64,000 bases of DNA from Terriglobus albidus (GCF_008000815.1 NZ_CP042806.1:4154001-4218000), one strand, 5' to 3'. Shown: positions 1 to 9,749, numbered from the stretch's first letter. Program-made: numbers and translations. The notes: generated by a model not told the origin, from the sequence alone.

Positions 1-305
1 TGAAGGGCAAATACGTCCTCTACCGTGATCGTCTCTCGCACGCTCCCTGGCTGTACGACGGGGATACATTTTTCACCTTTGAAGACGCCTCCTCGCTCAG
101 CTACAAGGCAGCATACGCCGCAAAACACAGCCTTGGAGGCGTGATGATCTGGGAGTTGAGCGGCGATACCTCCGATGGGGAGCTGTTGCATACCGTCCAT
201 CGCTCCCTGAACCGCCCGCCGGCCTGGTACACCTTTCCGCCAGATGCCTCTCCCACAGGCGGTCCACAACAGACAGTGCGAACTCGGTCAGCCGAAGCAC
301 CCTAA
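1..305 (+). CDS. GH18 chitinase-family protein, C-terminal fragment
   Basis: The reading frame is open from position 3 to the TAA at 303-305; the start lies outside the window. The last 100 or so residues match the end of a glycoside hydrolase family 18 barrel: a WLYDGDTFFTFED stretch, a lysine-containing helix (SYKAAYAA), then GGVMIWELSGD, the usual closing strand of GH18 chitinases, and a final leucine-rich helix. The short tail after PAWYTFPP is low complexity. The catalytic DxxDxE motif is upstream and cannot be seen, so activity is inferred from the family only. Confidence 0.75.
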   Translation, partial: KGKYVLYRDRLSHAPWLYDGDTFFTFEDASSLSYKAAYAAKHSLGGVMIWELSGDTSDGELLHTVHRSLNRPPAWYTFPPDASPTGGPQQTVRTRSAEAP

Positions 306-333
306 GCTTTGCTACACTGGCGGCTCAAGCACA

Positions 334-2007
334 ATGACCATGGCTGAGAGCACCTTTGTTCCCATGAAGATGCTGCTGGAAGATCGCGGCAACCGCGTTC
401 CCCGCACATTGGACCACGTGCCCTTCACCATCGGGCGTCTCACTGACCGCTCGCTTGTGCTGGACCACCCGTTCATCTCGCGCTCGCACGCACAGATCAA
501 CTTCATCGACGGGCAGTACTTCCTCGAGGATCTGAGGAGCACCCACGGCACCTATCTGAACGGCCGCCGTCTGGACCCGATGGCCGGTCCACAGCAGCTC
601 AATGCCGGAGACAAGCTTCGTTTTGGCTCCTCCGACGGCCCCCTGCTCCGCTTCGGCAAACCGGACCGTGACGTGGCCAGCCTGAAGGACCTGATGGGCC
701 AGATGCAGTCCATCGCGATGCCGAGCGAAGGCTCAGACCTGGAGAAGCTGCGCTGGTTCCTGGAGGCTGCCCGGAAGCTCAACGCCGTCGGCGCCGTACA
801 GGAGGTGCTGCAGTCGCTCGTCGAGATCACGCTCGATCTGACGCAGATGGAGCGCGGGTATGTCTATCTGCGCGACGCGGCGACCGGCGAGATGTCAATG
901 GCCGTCGGACTCACACTCGCCGGGGAAAAGCTTGCAGATGACCGCGGTGTGGCTCAGTCGGCCATCCAGCAGGCGACACGCACCGCCGCCGAATTCATCG
1001 TCACGGATACGCTCTCACTCGATGGCGGGATGTCCGACTCTATGGTTGCCGGCAGCATTCGCACCGTAATCTGCATCCCGTTGCGCAGCCGTCACGGTGA
1101 TTTTGGCAGCGACGAAGACAGCAAGCCGGAGCTCGGTGGAGAGGTTCGCGGCGTCCTCTATCTCGACAGTCGCCTGAAGGCGGGTGCTCTCAATGAGGTC
1201 GATAGCGGCCTGCTGGAGACGATCGCCGGCGAAGCAGCATCCCTGATTGAAAACGCATCGCTCGCGCGCGCGGAAGAAGCTGCCCGCCGTTATCGTGAGG
1301 AATTAAACATCGCGGCACAGATCCAGCAGGGCCTGATGACCGTGCAGATTCCGGACATCCCGTACGCCCGCATCAATGCCCGCAACGTACCGTGCAAAGA
1401 CGTCGGCGGAGACTTCTTCGATGTCGTGGTCGATGAAGACGGAGTCTCGCTCGTGATCACGGACGTCTCCGGCAAAGGCGTCTCTGCGGCGCTTCTAGCC
1501 TCTACCCTTCAGGGACTGGTGTACTCCCAGTTAGCTGCCCGCCAGCCGCTGGAGCAGGTCGCACGCATGTGCAATCGCTTCATCTGCGCCAAGGACATCG
1601 GCAAATACGCCACCATGATCGTGCTGAAGCTCACCAGGAGCGGCAACCTGCAATACATCAACTGCGGTCACGTCATGCCCCTCCTGGTGGGAGAGGGAGT
1701 CGTTGAGAAGCTCACCGCGACCAATCTTCCCGTCGGCCTGCTTCCCGATGCCGAATATGAGACCGCCTATCTGAAGATGCCGCAGAACAGCCGTCTCATC
1801 CTGGTAACGGACGGAGTCACGGAGGCCGAAAATCCCGAAGGTGAGTTCTTCGGCGATGACCGGCTTGAGGGCGCTGCATCTCAGTTTGAGTCCATGACAG
1901 AGATGTTCGACTCCGTGCAACGCTTTATGAACGGGGCTCCACCGACGGACGACTGCACGATGATCGAGCTGCGGTACCACGATCGCCGCACAGAGAGTCG
2001 CGCTTAA
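334..2007 (+). CDS. FHA-GAF-PP2C (SpoIIE/RsbU-type) serine phosphatase
   Basis: Predicted 557-aa cytoplasmic signalling phosphatase. An N-terminal FHA domain (about residues 20-95, with GR, SRSHAQI and STHGTYLNG motifs) should bind phosphothreonine. A GAF-like domain (about 130-310) follows, then a PP2C/SpoIIE catalytic domain with metal-binding aspartates in DVGGDFFD, ITDVSGKG, VTDGVTE and DDCTM. I use ATG 334 because upstream in-frame codons overlap the preceding chitinase; ATG 340 or 364 are alternatives. The stop (2005-2007) is directly followed by the stop of the convergent Ser/Thr kinase, so the two genes abut with no spacer. A kinase-phosphatase functional pair is plausible but inferred. 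Confidence 0.88.
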   Translation: MTMAESTFVPMKMLLEDRGNRVPRTLDHVPFTIGRLTDRSLVLDHPFISRSHAQINFIDGQYFLEDLRSTHGTYLNGRRLDPMAGPQQLNAGDKLRFGSSDGPLLRFGKPDRDVASLKDLMGQMQSIAMPSEGSDLEKLRWFLEAARKLNAVGAVQEVLQSLVEITLDLTQMERGYVYLRDAATGEMSMAVGLTLAGEKLADDRGVAQSAIQQATRTAAEFIVTDTLSLDGGMSDSMVAGSIRTVICIPLRSRHGDFGSDEDSKPELGGEVRGVLYLDSRLKAGALNEVDSGLLETIAGEAASLIENASLARAEEAARRYREELNIAAQIQQGLMTVQIPDIPYARINARNVPCKDVGGDFFDVVVDEDGVSLVITDVSGKGVSAALLASTLQGLVYSQLAARQPLEQVARMCNRFICAKDIGKYATMIVLKLTRSGNLQYINCGHVMPLLVGEGVVEKLTATNLPVGLLPDAEYETAYLKMPQNSRLILVTDGVTEAENPEGEFFGDDRLEGAASQFESMTEMFDSVQRFMNGAPPTDDCTMIELRYHDRRTESRA

Positions 2008-5000
2008 CTACCGTCCCTTAGCCTTCGCTTCCGTCAGCAGCGGTGAACCCGCATCAGCTTCCTTCCAGAGCGTCGCAAATGCTTTGTAAGCCATTGCGGC
2101 GTTGTTGTGATCTCCCATGGCATCGTAGGCATGTGCCAGGCCGATCTGCGCCGCTGGATAGACCGTACCGCCCGTGAGCAGCGACTGGCCGTGATGCTGC
2201 AACTGAACCTGGTGATCGATAAGCGCGACCTGAGGCTTACCGGTCGCAACCTGTGCCAGGCCGCGCAGGTAGGCTCCGATGGTTATCGTGTCATAGGCCT
2301 TAGCCTTCGATAACAACTCGAGCGCAGCCTCGGGCTGGCCCGTCTTCAACTGAATCGCCGCCGTAACCACAGGCGCGAAATACTCCTTCGCCGCCGTTCC
2401 CTGCTGGCTGTTCAATGCGCTGAGATGCTGTTGCGCTGCTGCTTCATCACCGCACATCGCCGCTGCCAGGCCCGCGTAGTACGCCGCTCTGGGAGCGATC
2501 GATGTTGTGACAGGAAGAAATGCCTTCGCGCCAACACAGTCAGAGAGCAGAGCTCGATTCAGCGCGGCCTGCCCGGCAAAGGTCGCCGCAACGGCCGCCA
2601 ACTTCGGATTCTGGGATACCGAGGTAATCGCCTGGCGCCATACGGCTGCTCCGGCCTGTAATCTTCCAGTGTTATCCAGATAGGTTGCATAGGCTGGAGC
2701 CACGGTCAACGCATCAGGGTGCTGCCTGGCCAGCTCAATCTGTGCGGCGAGAAGGTCGTCCTTCCCTTGAAGATAGGCCGCCAGCAACTCCTGATCGTTG
2801 TGCTTCGACCCCACCTTCACCGCCTGACGTTCCAGTTTCAGAGCCGCCTCATAACGGTTCTGTGCCGTCATTGCGACTTCCGCCTCCCGATACAGGCTGC
2901 CGTCTCCCGGGTTCAGTTTCAGGCCCCCCTGAGCGGCCTGCCCGGCTTCTGCCCAGCGTCCCATCTTTCGATCCACAACCGCCTGCAGGCGGAAGCCATC
3001 AGGGTCGCTTGCAAAGGCCGTGAGATACGCCTTTGCAAGTTCGGATGCCTTCGGCAGGTTGCCGGAGACGAAGAGCTCCTGGGCCAGTGCTGACAACGCA
3101 GCCAGGCGCTGCCCGCTCTTGGCTGCGTTCGCGGCGGCAGAACTTGCCGCCGTGCCGGCTGCATCGTGTGCGCCGACAGCTTCATACAACAGCGCCAGCT
3201 TCAACGCCGGCTGCACAAATGCCGGATCGGCGGCGACCGCACGTTCATAGGCCTGCATCGCCAGCGCCGGTTGCCACAGGCTGAGTGCGATCTCGCCGCG
3301 GGCGTATTCCCGCAAGGCTTCCTGTGAGGAGCTGGCCAGGCTGTTGAATGAAACACTCGTCTTTTGGATGTCAGCGTTCGACTCTCCTAGAGCTGCACGC
3401 AGCGGTTGGGCCAGGCGATCCAAGGTGACACCGATCTGTTCTTTGCTGACAGCCCTATCGGTGAACGTTGCCAACGTACGATTCGAAGCAGTTTCGTGAA
3501 GCGTCAGCTCAATGTCATAGCCGGCTCCGCCGCTGGAGATCCTGCCAAAGAGGAAGACCGGAACACCGGAGTTAGTCGCGACCTGCCGCGCTGTTACCTC
3601 ATCCACGGGCTGACTCACAGTGCCGTCCCCGCTGAGCTGGGCGCGGAAGGATTCAGGGCCGCGATAGGCGATCGACGGAGATTGCGACAGCTCCATCGCG
3701 ACAGCCGATGCAACCCAGTCATCCAGAGTGCTGTCACCAGTGTCGTTTTGAATGGCGGTCACCATCACCGCCTGCCCTGGAGTCATGACATCGGAGACCA
3801 CGCTCTTATTGCGGAACCTGAAGAATGCAAACGCTCCGGCAACAATCACTAAGACCGCGATAGCCACGAACAGCAGCATCTTACTGCCCTTCTTCTCCGG
3901 CTCGGCCTCAACATTGCTCTCGTACCCGGCACGTGGCCGTGCGGCTACAACACCCGAGCCCGACGCTGCCCGCCGTTGTGCTGACCTCTGTCCTGAGGCC
4001 ACCGCGACGGCTGCCGTTTTGTCTTCTGCATGATGGGAGGAGGTTTGTGACGAATGGGGAGCTGGAGGACGCCAGCCCGCCGCCGGAATATTGATCTCCG
4101 TTGCATCGGCCGGACCAGAGGTACGTGCCTGCTCCGGCGACGCCGGGACGCCCATCTTTGACGGAGGAATGAATGGCTGCGAAGCTCGCTCCGGAAGATC
4201 GTTCTCCCGCCTGCCGCCTGGTACGGGTGGGCTCGATGTCCGGCGAATCCGCCTGTCGACCGACCGGGGATCGCCTGGATCATTGACTGGTGCCTTGTTG
4301 CGCTGCATCCACGGAGCCTTCTTGCCTCCGTCCCGAATCTCCTCAAGCGCCGCGGCGACATCCCCGGCACTTTGGTACCGGTTCTTACGGTCTTTCGCCA
4401 GCAGCTTCAGGATGACCTTTTCCAGGTCCCTGGGAACATTCGCTCCGAAGCTCTTCATCGCCGGCGGATCGTGGCTCAGGATATTGACGAAGATCACGGC
4501 GCTGGTCGCCCCATCAAAGGGCACACATCCTGTCGCCATCTCATACAGAACCACGCCTAACGAAAAGAGATCGGATCGCGTATCCAGCTGTTCCCCGCGC
4601 GCCTGCTCGGGAGACATATACGCAACGGTACCGACCGTTGATCCTGTGACCGTCAGGTCCTGCGTGTGTTGCGAATGCCCGGTCAGACGCTCGATCTTAG
4701 CCAGACCGAAATCCAGAACCTTTGCCTGCCAGGCACCGCTGGGACGTGGAACCAGGAAAACATTTGCGGGCTTGATATCGCGGTGGACGATATTTTTGGC
4801 ATGCGCCGCAGCCAGCGCCTCAGCAACCTCAATGCCGTAAGCCAACACCTCTGCCACGGGCATAGGGCCACGGTCGATGGAGTCGCGCAACGTCTCACCA
4901 TCGAGCAGCTCCATCACCATGTAGGGATCGCCGTTGTGGTCCCCAATGTCGAAGATGGTACGAATATTCGGATGGTTCAGCGCCGACGCGGCACGCGCTT

Positions 5001-5175
5001 CGCGGAGGAAACGTTCATGCATCTCCGGCATGGAGAGGTCTTCATGCAGCACCTTCAACGCGACTTCGCGATGAAGACGGGTATCCAAAGCACGGAACAC
5101 CGAACCCATGCCGCCGCGTCCGAGGGACCCGAGTATCTGATACGGGCCAATAAAACTTCCTGTCTCAAAACTCAT
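2008..5175 (-). CDS. Serine/threonine protein kinase with TPR-rich C-terminal region
   Basis: About 1055 aa. The Hanks-type kinase domain occupies roughly residues 9-275: glycine loop GRGGMGSV, ALKV lysine, catalytic HRDIKPANV near residue 131, DFGLAK, and the SPEQARG activation-segment end. A proline/serine-rich juxtamembrane linker follows, then one transmembrane helix (MLLFVAIAVLVIVAGAF, about 432-452). The remaining 600 residues are probably outside the membrane: a region resembling periplasmic adenylate-cyclase/kinase sensors, then alanine-rich TPR-like helices. I chose ATG 5175 (MSFETGSF), just before the kinase fold; the open frame extends to 5397 but overlaps the divergent HAD gene. 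This kinase-TM-TPR form is frequent in Acidobacteriota. Confidence 0.9.
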   Translation of the reverse strand: MSFETGSFIGPYQILGSLGRGGMGSVFRALDTRLHREVALKVLHEDLSMPEMHERFLREARAASALNHPNIRTIFDIGDHNGDPYMVMELLDGETLRDSIDRGPMPVAEVLAYGIEVAEALAAAHAKNIVHRDIKPANVFLVPRPSGAWQAKVLDFGLAKIERLTGHSQHTQDLTVTGSTVGTVAYMSPEQARGEQLDTRSDLFSLGVVLYEMATGCVPFDGATSAVIFVNILSHDPPAMKSFGANVPRDLEKVILKLLAKDRKNRYQSAGDVAAALEEIRDGGKKAPWMQRNKAPVNDPGDPRSVDRRIRRTSSPPVPGGRRENDLPERASQPFIPPSKMGVPASPEQARTSGPADATEINIPAAGWRPPAPHSSQTSSHHAEDKTAAVAVASGQRSAQRRAASGSGVVAARPRAGYESNVEAEPEKKGSKMLLFVAIAVLVIVAGAFAFFRFRNKSVVSDVMTPGQAVMVTAIQNDTGDSTLDDWVASAVAMELSQSPSIAYRGPESFRAQLSGDGTVSQPVDEVTARQVATNSGVPVFLFGRISSGGAGYDIELTLHETASNRTLATFTDRAVSKEQIGVTLDRLAQPLRAALGESNADIQKTSVSFNSLASSSQEALREYARGEIALSLWQPALAMQAYERAVAADPAFVQPALKLALLYEAVGAHDAAGTAASSAAANAAKSGQRLAALSALAQELFVSGNLPKASELAKAYLTAFASDPDGFRLQAVVDRKMGRWAEAGQAAQGGLKLNPGDGSLYREAEVAMTAQNRYEAALKLERQAVKVGSKHNDQELLAAYLQGKDDLLAAQIELARQHPDALTVAPAYATYLDNTGRLQAGAAVWRQAITSVSQNPKLAAVAATFAGQAALNRALLSDCVGAKAFLPVTTSIAPRAAYYAGLAAAMCGDEAAAQQHLSALNSQQGTAAKEYFAPVVTAAIQLKTGQPEAALELLSKAKAYDTITIGAYLRGLAQVATGKPQVALIDHQVQLQHHGQSLLTGGTVYPAAQIGLAHAYDAMGDHNNAAMAYKAFATLWKEADAGSPLLTEAKAKGR

Positions 5176-5314
5176 ATCCAGAACATCGCAATCCGCGGCA
5201 CTTTCGGCAGAAACCACCAAACTAACTTGTGTGAAAGTGCGTCCATCATACCCCGTCTGTGCCGGGTGGCGAACAGCTTTTCCTCTCACTTTCCGCCGAT
5301 ACAATGAAAGGCGT

Positions 5315-6034
5315 ATGCCCGATACCTTCGTACAACGCGTGCCACTGGGCCAGACGCTGCTGATCGACGCCGATGACACCCTTTGGGAGAACAACATCTA
5401 CTTCGAACGGGCCATCGTAAGCTTCATCTCACTGCTCAACCATCACGCGTACAGCCCTGATGAGATACGCCATCACCTGAATGCGTGCGAGCGCGAGACC
5501 ATCCGCCAACGCGGCTATGGCTTGAAGAGCTTCCGGCAGTCCTTGGTGAACTGCTTTGAACAGCTCTCTCCGGAACCCGTCTCTCAGCAGACGCACGAAC
5601 AGATCTCCAGCTTTGCCGACGCCATTGCAACTCAGGAGATTGAACTCCTACCCGGCGTTGCCGATACTTTATCTACGCTGACGACACGCCATCGCATCAT
5701 TCTTGTCACCAAAGGCGACGATTGGGAACAGCGCGACAAGCTGGAACGCTCCGGCCTGAAGCCGTATTTTCATGAGATCGAAGTTCTACCTGAAAAACAC
5801 AGCGAAGCCTACTTGACATTGCGCGATCGCCATTGTTGCGAAGCAGCCTCCACATGGATGATTGGGAACTCACCCAAGAGCGACGTCAACCCTGCTCTTG
5901 AGGCGGGCTTGAATGCCATCTTCATTCCGCACGACAATACCTGGATGCTGGAGCACGAAGAGCTGCTTCCGCCTCCATCGAGCCAGGCGTTTCTGCAACT
6001 CCCCGCCTTCCCGCATCTGGCGCATTACTTCTAG
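5315..6034 (+). CDS. HAD-superfamily hydrolase
   Basis: 239-aa soluble HAD phosphatase. Motif I is DADDTLW with the nucleophile and acid aspartates, motif II the threonine in LVTKGD, motif III a lysine near LPEKHSE, and motif IV GNSPKSDVNPALEAG. A helical cap (about residues 30-110) lies between motifs I and II, as in the type I cap of 2-haloacid dehalogenase/phosphoglycolate phosphatase-like members. The start at ATG 5315 is divergent from the kinase start (139-bp gap). Substrate cannot be inferred. The gene ends before a strong bidirectional hairpin. Confidence 0.85.
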   Translation: MPDTFVQRVPLGQTLLIDADDTLWENNIYFERAIVSFISLLNHHAYSPDEIRHHLNACERETIRQRGYGLKSFRQSLVNCFEQLSPEPVSQQTHEQISSFADAIATQEIELLPGVADTLSTLTTRHRIILVTKGDDWEQRDKLERSGLKPYFHEIEVLPEKHSEAYLTLRDRHCCEAASTWMIGNSPKSDVNPALEAGLNAIFIPHDNTWMLEHEELLPPPSSQAFLQLPAFPHLAHYF

Positions 6035-6077
6035 AGCCCCAAGTAAAGCGCAAAAAAAGCCAATCGCTTAAACGCAA

Positions 6078-6104
6078 AAGAGCCCGCCTTCACAGCGGGC
6101 TCTT
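6078..6104. terminator. Bidirectional intrinsic terminator hairpin
   Basis: Ten-base-pair perfect stem (AAGAGCCCGC / GCGGGCTCTT) with a 7-nt loop. It lies between the convergent HAD hydrolase and trxA and is flanked by A-rich sequence on the left, so it gives a U-rich tail to transcripts coming from trxA. Confidence 0.75.
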
Positions 6105-6125
6105 AGCAACCTTATTGGAAGTGGC

Positions 6126-6452
6126 TTAGGCCAGGACCTTGGTCACGCTCTTGTCGATGGTGTCCTTCGGCACGTAACCGACAATCTGCTCGGCGACCTT
6201 GCCGTCCTTGAAGATTAACAGTGCCGGGATGCCGCGAATGCCGTAACGTGCAGGCGTTTGTGCATTCTGGTCCACATTCATCTTCATTACCTTCAACTGT
6301 CCGTTGTAAGTAGTGGCCACTTCATCAACGATGGGAGCAAGCGCTCGACAAGGACCACACCATGCGGCCCAAAAATCAACCATTACGGGTTGCTGCGACT
6401 GCAGCACCTCGCTCTCAAATGTCGCATCGCTTACATCTGTTACGTTTGCCAT
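6126..6452 (-). CDS. trxA: Thioredoxin
   Basis: 108-aa cytoplasmic disulfide reductase, the usual thioredoxin length. The active site is WCGPC within VDFWAAWCGPCRALAPI, the cis-proline is in RGIPALLIF, and the C-terminal GYVPKDTI replaces the common G-x-x-x-K helix. The start at 6452 is supported by a strong GGGAGG ribosome-binding site seven or so bases upstream. It is a single-gene unit, ending at the hairpin shared with the HAD gene. Confidence 0.96.
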   Translation of the reverse strand: MANVTDVSDATFESEVLQSQQPVMVDFWAAWCGPCRALAPIVDEVATTYNGQLKVMKMNVDQNAQTPARYGIRGIPALLIFKDGKVAEQIVGYVPKDTIDKSVTKVLA

Positions 6453-6560
6453 CGTTCCTCCCTTTTCTCTCCGCCATTATAGGATGCTGGAATCAGCGCC
6501 GCGATTCACAGCCCCCTATCCGGCCGGGAAACCTTCTTATTTTTCAGCTTAAAAGGAGAA

Positions 6561-6590
6561 GCGCCCGGATCTATAAAGATCAACGGGCGC
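6561..6590 (-). terminator. Probable terminator of thrC-thrB
   Basis: Inverted repeat GCGCCCG...CGGGCGC with an inner GATC...GATC extension and a 2-nt bulge. Read on the minus strand it is followed by TTCTCCTTTT, a U-rich tail, about 90 bp after the thrB stop. Nothing else is recognised in the 230-bp gap except the trxA upstream region. Confidence 0.5.
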
Positions 6591-6682
6591 CGGAGCAGCC
6601 CTCCCCCAGAACTGCCCACGAGATGACAGTATTGGTGAGATGAAAACTTGTAAAGCAATCTTCGGTAACTGGGAGTAATAGG

Positions 6683-7582
6683 TTACCTCTGAGAAGTACT
6701 GGCGCCCTCAGCCGCACAGGTGAGAACGACCTCGAGCTCGGGATCTTCGCTGCGCAGTCTTGCCCGCGCTATCACTTCTTCCGGATCGGTATTCTTGTCC
6801 AGCACCAGCAGGACCGACGGCCCGGCGCCGCTGAGTGCGACACCCAATACCCCATTCACTCCAGACAGGGGCAGTAGGGCCTTGAGCAGGGGGCAGGCCT
6901 CCATACGGTACGGCTGGTGCATTCTGTCCTGCATGGCCAGCCGCAGCAGGTCGCCCCGGCCTGCGGCGAAGGCGCCCATCAGAAGCGCACTGCGCTGCAC
7001 GTTAAAGATGGCGTCGGCTTTTGAGTACTCCGCCGGCAGCATGCCACGCGCTTTTGCCGTCGAGAGCGAGCTGCCTGGAATGGCCAGCAGAAACTGCCAG
7101 TCCGCAGGAGCAGCGATTTTAACCGCTGCTACTTCCCCATCCGCCTGCATGGCCGATGCCACAACCCCACCCAACAATGCCGCTGCGACGTTGTCAGGAT
7201 GTCCCTCAATCCGGGTGACTTCCCGCAGTAGACGGGCTTCGTTCCAACCCAATCCACCGATCTCATTGGCCAGAAGCACCGCAGCCACAATGGCCGCCGC
7301 TGATGAGCCGCAACCACGCCCTAACGGGATGTCGTTCCGAAGCGTCAGCTTGAGGCCTGGAACAGGGCGCCCCGAGGCCCGCAGAAGGTCGCCAATTGTT
7401 TCGAGGATCAGGTTATTCTCGAGCCGCCCACACAGATGCGCATCCCGGCCCGAAGCGGCTACGCAGGTCCGTTCGGAGATCTCCGCATCGACTTCCAGAT
7501 ACATGGCCAGCGCCATACCGAGGGCGTCGAACCCCGGTCCGAGGTTGGCAGAACTTGCCGGGACTCTTACAGATACGGTCAT
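6683..7582 (-). CDS. thrB: Homoserine kinase
   Basis: 299-aa GHMP-family kinase that phosphorylates L-homoserine to O-phosphohomoserine, the substrate of the ThrC protein encoded just upstream. The N-terminal VPASSANLGPGFDALGMAL and the ATP-binding GRGCGSSAAA loop are diagnostic, and the C-terminal GVALSGAGPSVLL strand is present. The ATG overlaps the thrC stop by 4 bp (ATGA), implying translational coupling. Length is typical of the family. Confidence 0.95.
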   Translation of the reverse strand: MTVSVRVPASSANLGPGFDALGMALAMYLEVDAEISERTCVAASGRDAHLCGRLENNLILETIGDLLRASGRPVPGLKLTLRNDIPLGRGCGSSAAAIVAAVLLANEIGGLGWNEARLLREVTRIEGHPDNVAAALLGGVVASAMQADGEVAAVKIAAPADWQFLLAIPGSSLSTAKARGMLPAEYSKADAIFNVQRSALLMGAFAAGRGDLLRLAMQDRMHQPYRMEACPLLKALLPLSGVNGVLGVALSGAGPSVLLVLDKNTDPEEVIARARLRSEDPELEVVLTCAAEGASTSQR

Positions 7583-8910
7583 AACTGAATGCTGCTCTCG
7601 AGCGCCTTGAGAACCGCGTCGGTCCGAGCTTCCAGCACGATCGGGGGCTTCCGTAACGAAGAAGCCTCCTGGTCCGAAAACAGAGTTCCACGATGAAAAT
7701 CGATGGTGTACTCGGGATCCTTCAGGGTGTGGCCGGTCAGCAGCAGGACAACCCGCTCCTCGCGTCCAATACGCCCGTCCCGGGTAAGCTTCTTCAGGCC
7801 CGCCAGGGTCACGGCGGAGGCCGGCTCACAACCGATCCCTTCAGCGCCAATCTCGGCCTTGGCCTGGGCGATCTCCTGCTCGGAGACCTCTTCCACCCAT
7901 CCACCGGTAGCGCGGATAATCCGCACGGCCTTCTTCCAGCTTGCCGGATTGCCGATGCGAATTGCGGTTGCCCGGGTATCGGCAACAACCGGCTCCAGCT
8001 GTTCCCCGCCACTCGCCTGCATTGCGCGATAGAGCGGATTTGCACCGTGGGCCTGGATCACTGAGATCTTCGGAACACGGCTGATGAGGCCCAGGCGCTT
8101 CATCTCTTCGAATCCCTTGCCGAGCGCGGAGCTATTGGCCAGGTTGCCACCGGGGACGATCACGTGCTCCGGCACCTGCCAGTCCATCTGCTCCACCATC
8201 TCGAGAGCGGGCGTCTTCTGGCCTTCGAGGCGATAGGGGTTCACCGAATTGAGCATGTAGATCGGCAGACGCTTGACCAGGTCATTCAGAACCCGGACGC
8301 AGCCGTCGAAATCGCTCTTGAGCTGGATGGTCAATGCGCCATAGTCCATAGACTGCGACAGCTTGCCCCAGGCGATTTTGCCCTCGGGAATAAATACAAT
8401 GCTGGTCAGGCCGGCGCGTGCGGCATAGGCTGCCATGGCGGCTGACGTATTTCCAGTAGAAGCGCACGCGACCACCTTGAAGCCCCGTTCAGCAGCGACC
8501 GACAGAGCGGCGGTCATACCGGTATCTTTGAAGCTGCCCGTTGGATTCATACCCTGGTGCTTGGCCAACAGCCAGTCCACGCCGGCAATCTTCCCGCAGC
8601 GAGGGAGCTCATACAAGGGCGTATTGCCCTCACGCAGGGTCACGGCATGGGATGGATCGTCAAGAATCGGCAGCAGGTCACGGAAACGCCAGACACCACT
8701 CTGGTCGATGGGGAGGGTGGAAGAGCGACGTTCCTGCCACAGCCAGCGGAGCGCGCCCGCATTAGGAAGGTTGGCGCCATCGGACGACCACGGGTAAACC
8801 ACTTCATACAGCTCACCGCACTGGGCACAGCGAAAGTTGGAGGTCGCATCCGTACCGGCAATGCGCGCACCGCACCCTGTGCATCTAAGCTCGTGTGACT
8901 TCTCTTTCAT
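7579..8910 (-). CDS. thrC: Threonine synthase
   Basis: 443-aa PLP enzyme converting O-phospho-L-homoserine to threonine. The PLP lysine is in NPTGSFKDTGM, and the phosphate-binding loop region ACASTGNTSAAMAAY is present. An N-terminal four-cysteine zinc ribbon (C10, C13, C28, C31) is seen, as in many long-form bacterial threonine synthases. It is the first gene of thrC-thrB. Only 32 bp separate its start from that of the divergent modA, so both promoters must sit in that gap or inside the coding regions. Confidence 0.95.
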   Translation of the reverse strand: MKEKSHELRCTGCGARIAGTDATSNFRCAQCGELYEVVYPWSSDGANLPNAGALRWLWQERRSSTLPIDQSGVWRFRDLLPILDDPSHAVTLREGNTPLYELPRCGKIAGVDWLLAKHQGMNPTGSFKDTGMTAALSVAAERGFKVVACASTGNTSAAMAAYAARAGLTSIVFIPEGKIAWGKLSQSMDYGALTIQLKSDFDGCVRVLNDLVKRLPIYMLNSVNPYRLEGQKTPALEMVEQMDWQVPEHVIVPGGNLANSSALGKGFEEMKRLGLISRVPKISVIQAHGANPLYRAMQASGGEQLEPVVADTRATAIRIGNPASWKKAVRIIRATGGWVEEVSEQEIAQAKAEIGAEGIGCEPASAVTLAGLKKLTRDGRIGREERVVLLLTGHTLKDPEYTIDFHRGTLFSDQEASSLRKPPIVLEARTDAVLKALESSIQL

Positions 8911-8942
8911 CGGTATCTCTAGGGTACCGTAAACTTTCTGCC

Positions 8943-9707
8943 ATGCTCAAAGCGCTGCTCCTCTTACTCCTGATTCCCCCAGCATTCGGGCAAACAAAAC
9001 CGGTAGAGTTGCGGATTGCGGCGGCAGCCGATCTACAGCCGGTGCTTGAGGCCGTGGGGCCAATCTATGAGAAGAAGGCCAACGTCCACCTGCTGGTTTC
9101 CTATGCAGCCTCTTCCATCCTGGCCAGCCAGATCATCTCCGCAGGTCCTGGAGGCCCCTTCGACGTGTTCATGGGTGCCGATTTCTACTTTCCGGAGAAG
9201 GTTGTCGCAGCCAACCTGGCAGATACGGGCAGCCCGATTCCCTATGCCAAGGGGACCCTGGTTTTATGGACACGGAATGGCTCTCCCTTCACCCCTCTCC
9301 AACTGTCGGCGCTGGAATCATCCGATCTCAAGTCCCTGGCCATCGCCGACCCGGAGCACGCACCGTATGGCCGTGCGGCAGTGGAGGCCTTGAAAGCCCT
9401 CAAACTCCAGGACAGGGTCAAGGATCACCTTGTGCGCGCTGAAAACGTAGGCCAGGCCGGCCAGTTTGCCTTCACCGGGAATGCCGAGCTTGCCATCATC
9501 TCGAAGACACTGGCGGTCTCCCCGAAGTTCAAACAGTCGGGGACGTTCGTGCTGTTCCCGTTCTCCAGCTATAACCCCATCACGCAGACAGCAGTCGTAT
9601 TGCGCAGCTCGGCGCAACGCGATGCGGCACACGCCTTCCTGAACTGGTTTCTCTCGAGCGAGGTTCAGCCGCACCTTCCGGACCTGGGGCTCACGCCGGT
9701 GAAGTGA
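8943..9707 (+). CDS. modA: Molybdate ABC transporter substrate-binding protein
   Basis: 254-aa periplasmic binding protein. A signal peptide (MLKALLLLLLIPPAFGQ) is followed by ELRIAAAADLQPVLEAV, the ModA-family first strand and oxyanion-binding segment. SYAASSILASQI and GPFDVFMGAD also match the ModA/WtpA fold. I chose ATG 8943 because it begins the signal peptide; the open frame extends to 8895 inside thrC. It heads modA-modB-modC and delivers molybdate (possibly tungstate) to the membrane permease. Confidence 0.9.
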   Translation: MLKALLLLLLIPPAFGQTKPVELRIAAAADLQPVLEAVGPIYEKKANVHLLVSYAASSILASQIISAGPGGPFDVFMGADFYFPEKVVAANLADTGSPIPYAKGTLVLWTRNGSPFTPLQLSALESSDLKSLAIADPEHAPYGRAAVEALKALKLQDRVKDHLVRAENVGQAGQFAFTGNAELAIISKTLAVSPKFKQSGTFVLFPFSSYNPITQTAVVLRSSAQRDAAHAFLNWFLSSEVQPHLPDLGLTPVK

Positions 9708-9749
9708 GTCCGGCCAGCCACAGAGTCCCCGGTACACTGTCCTTCATCG

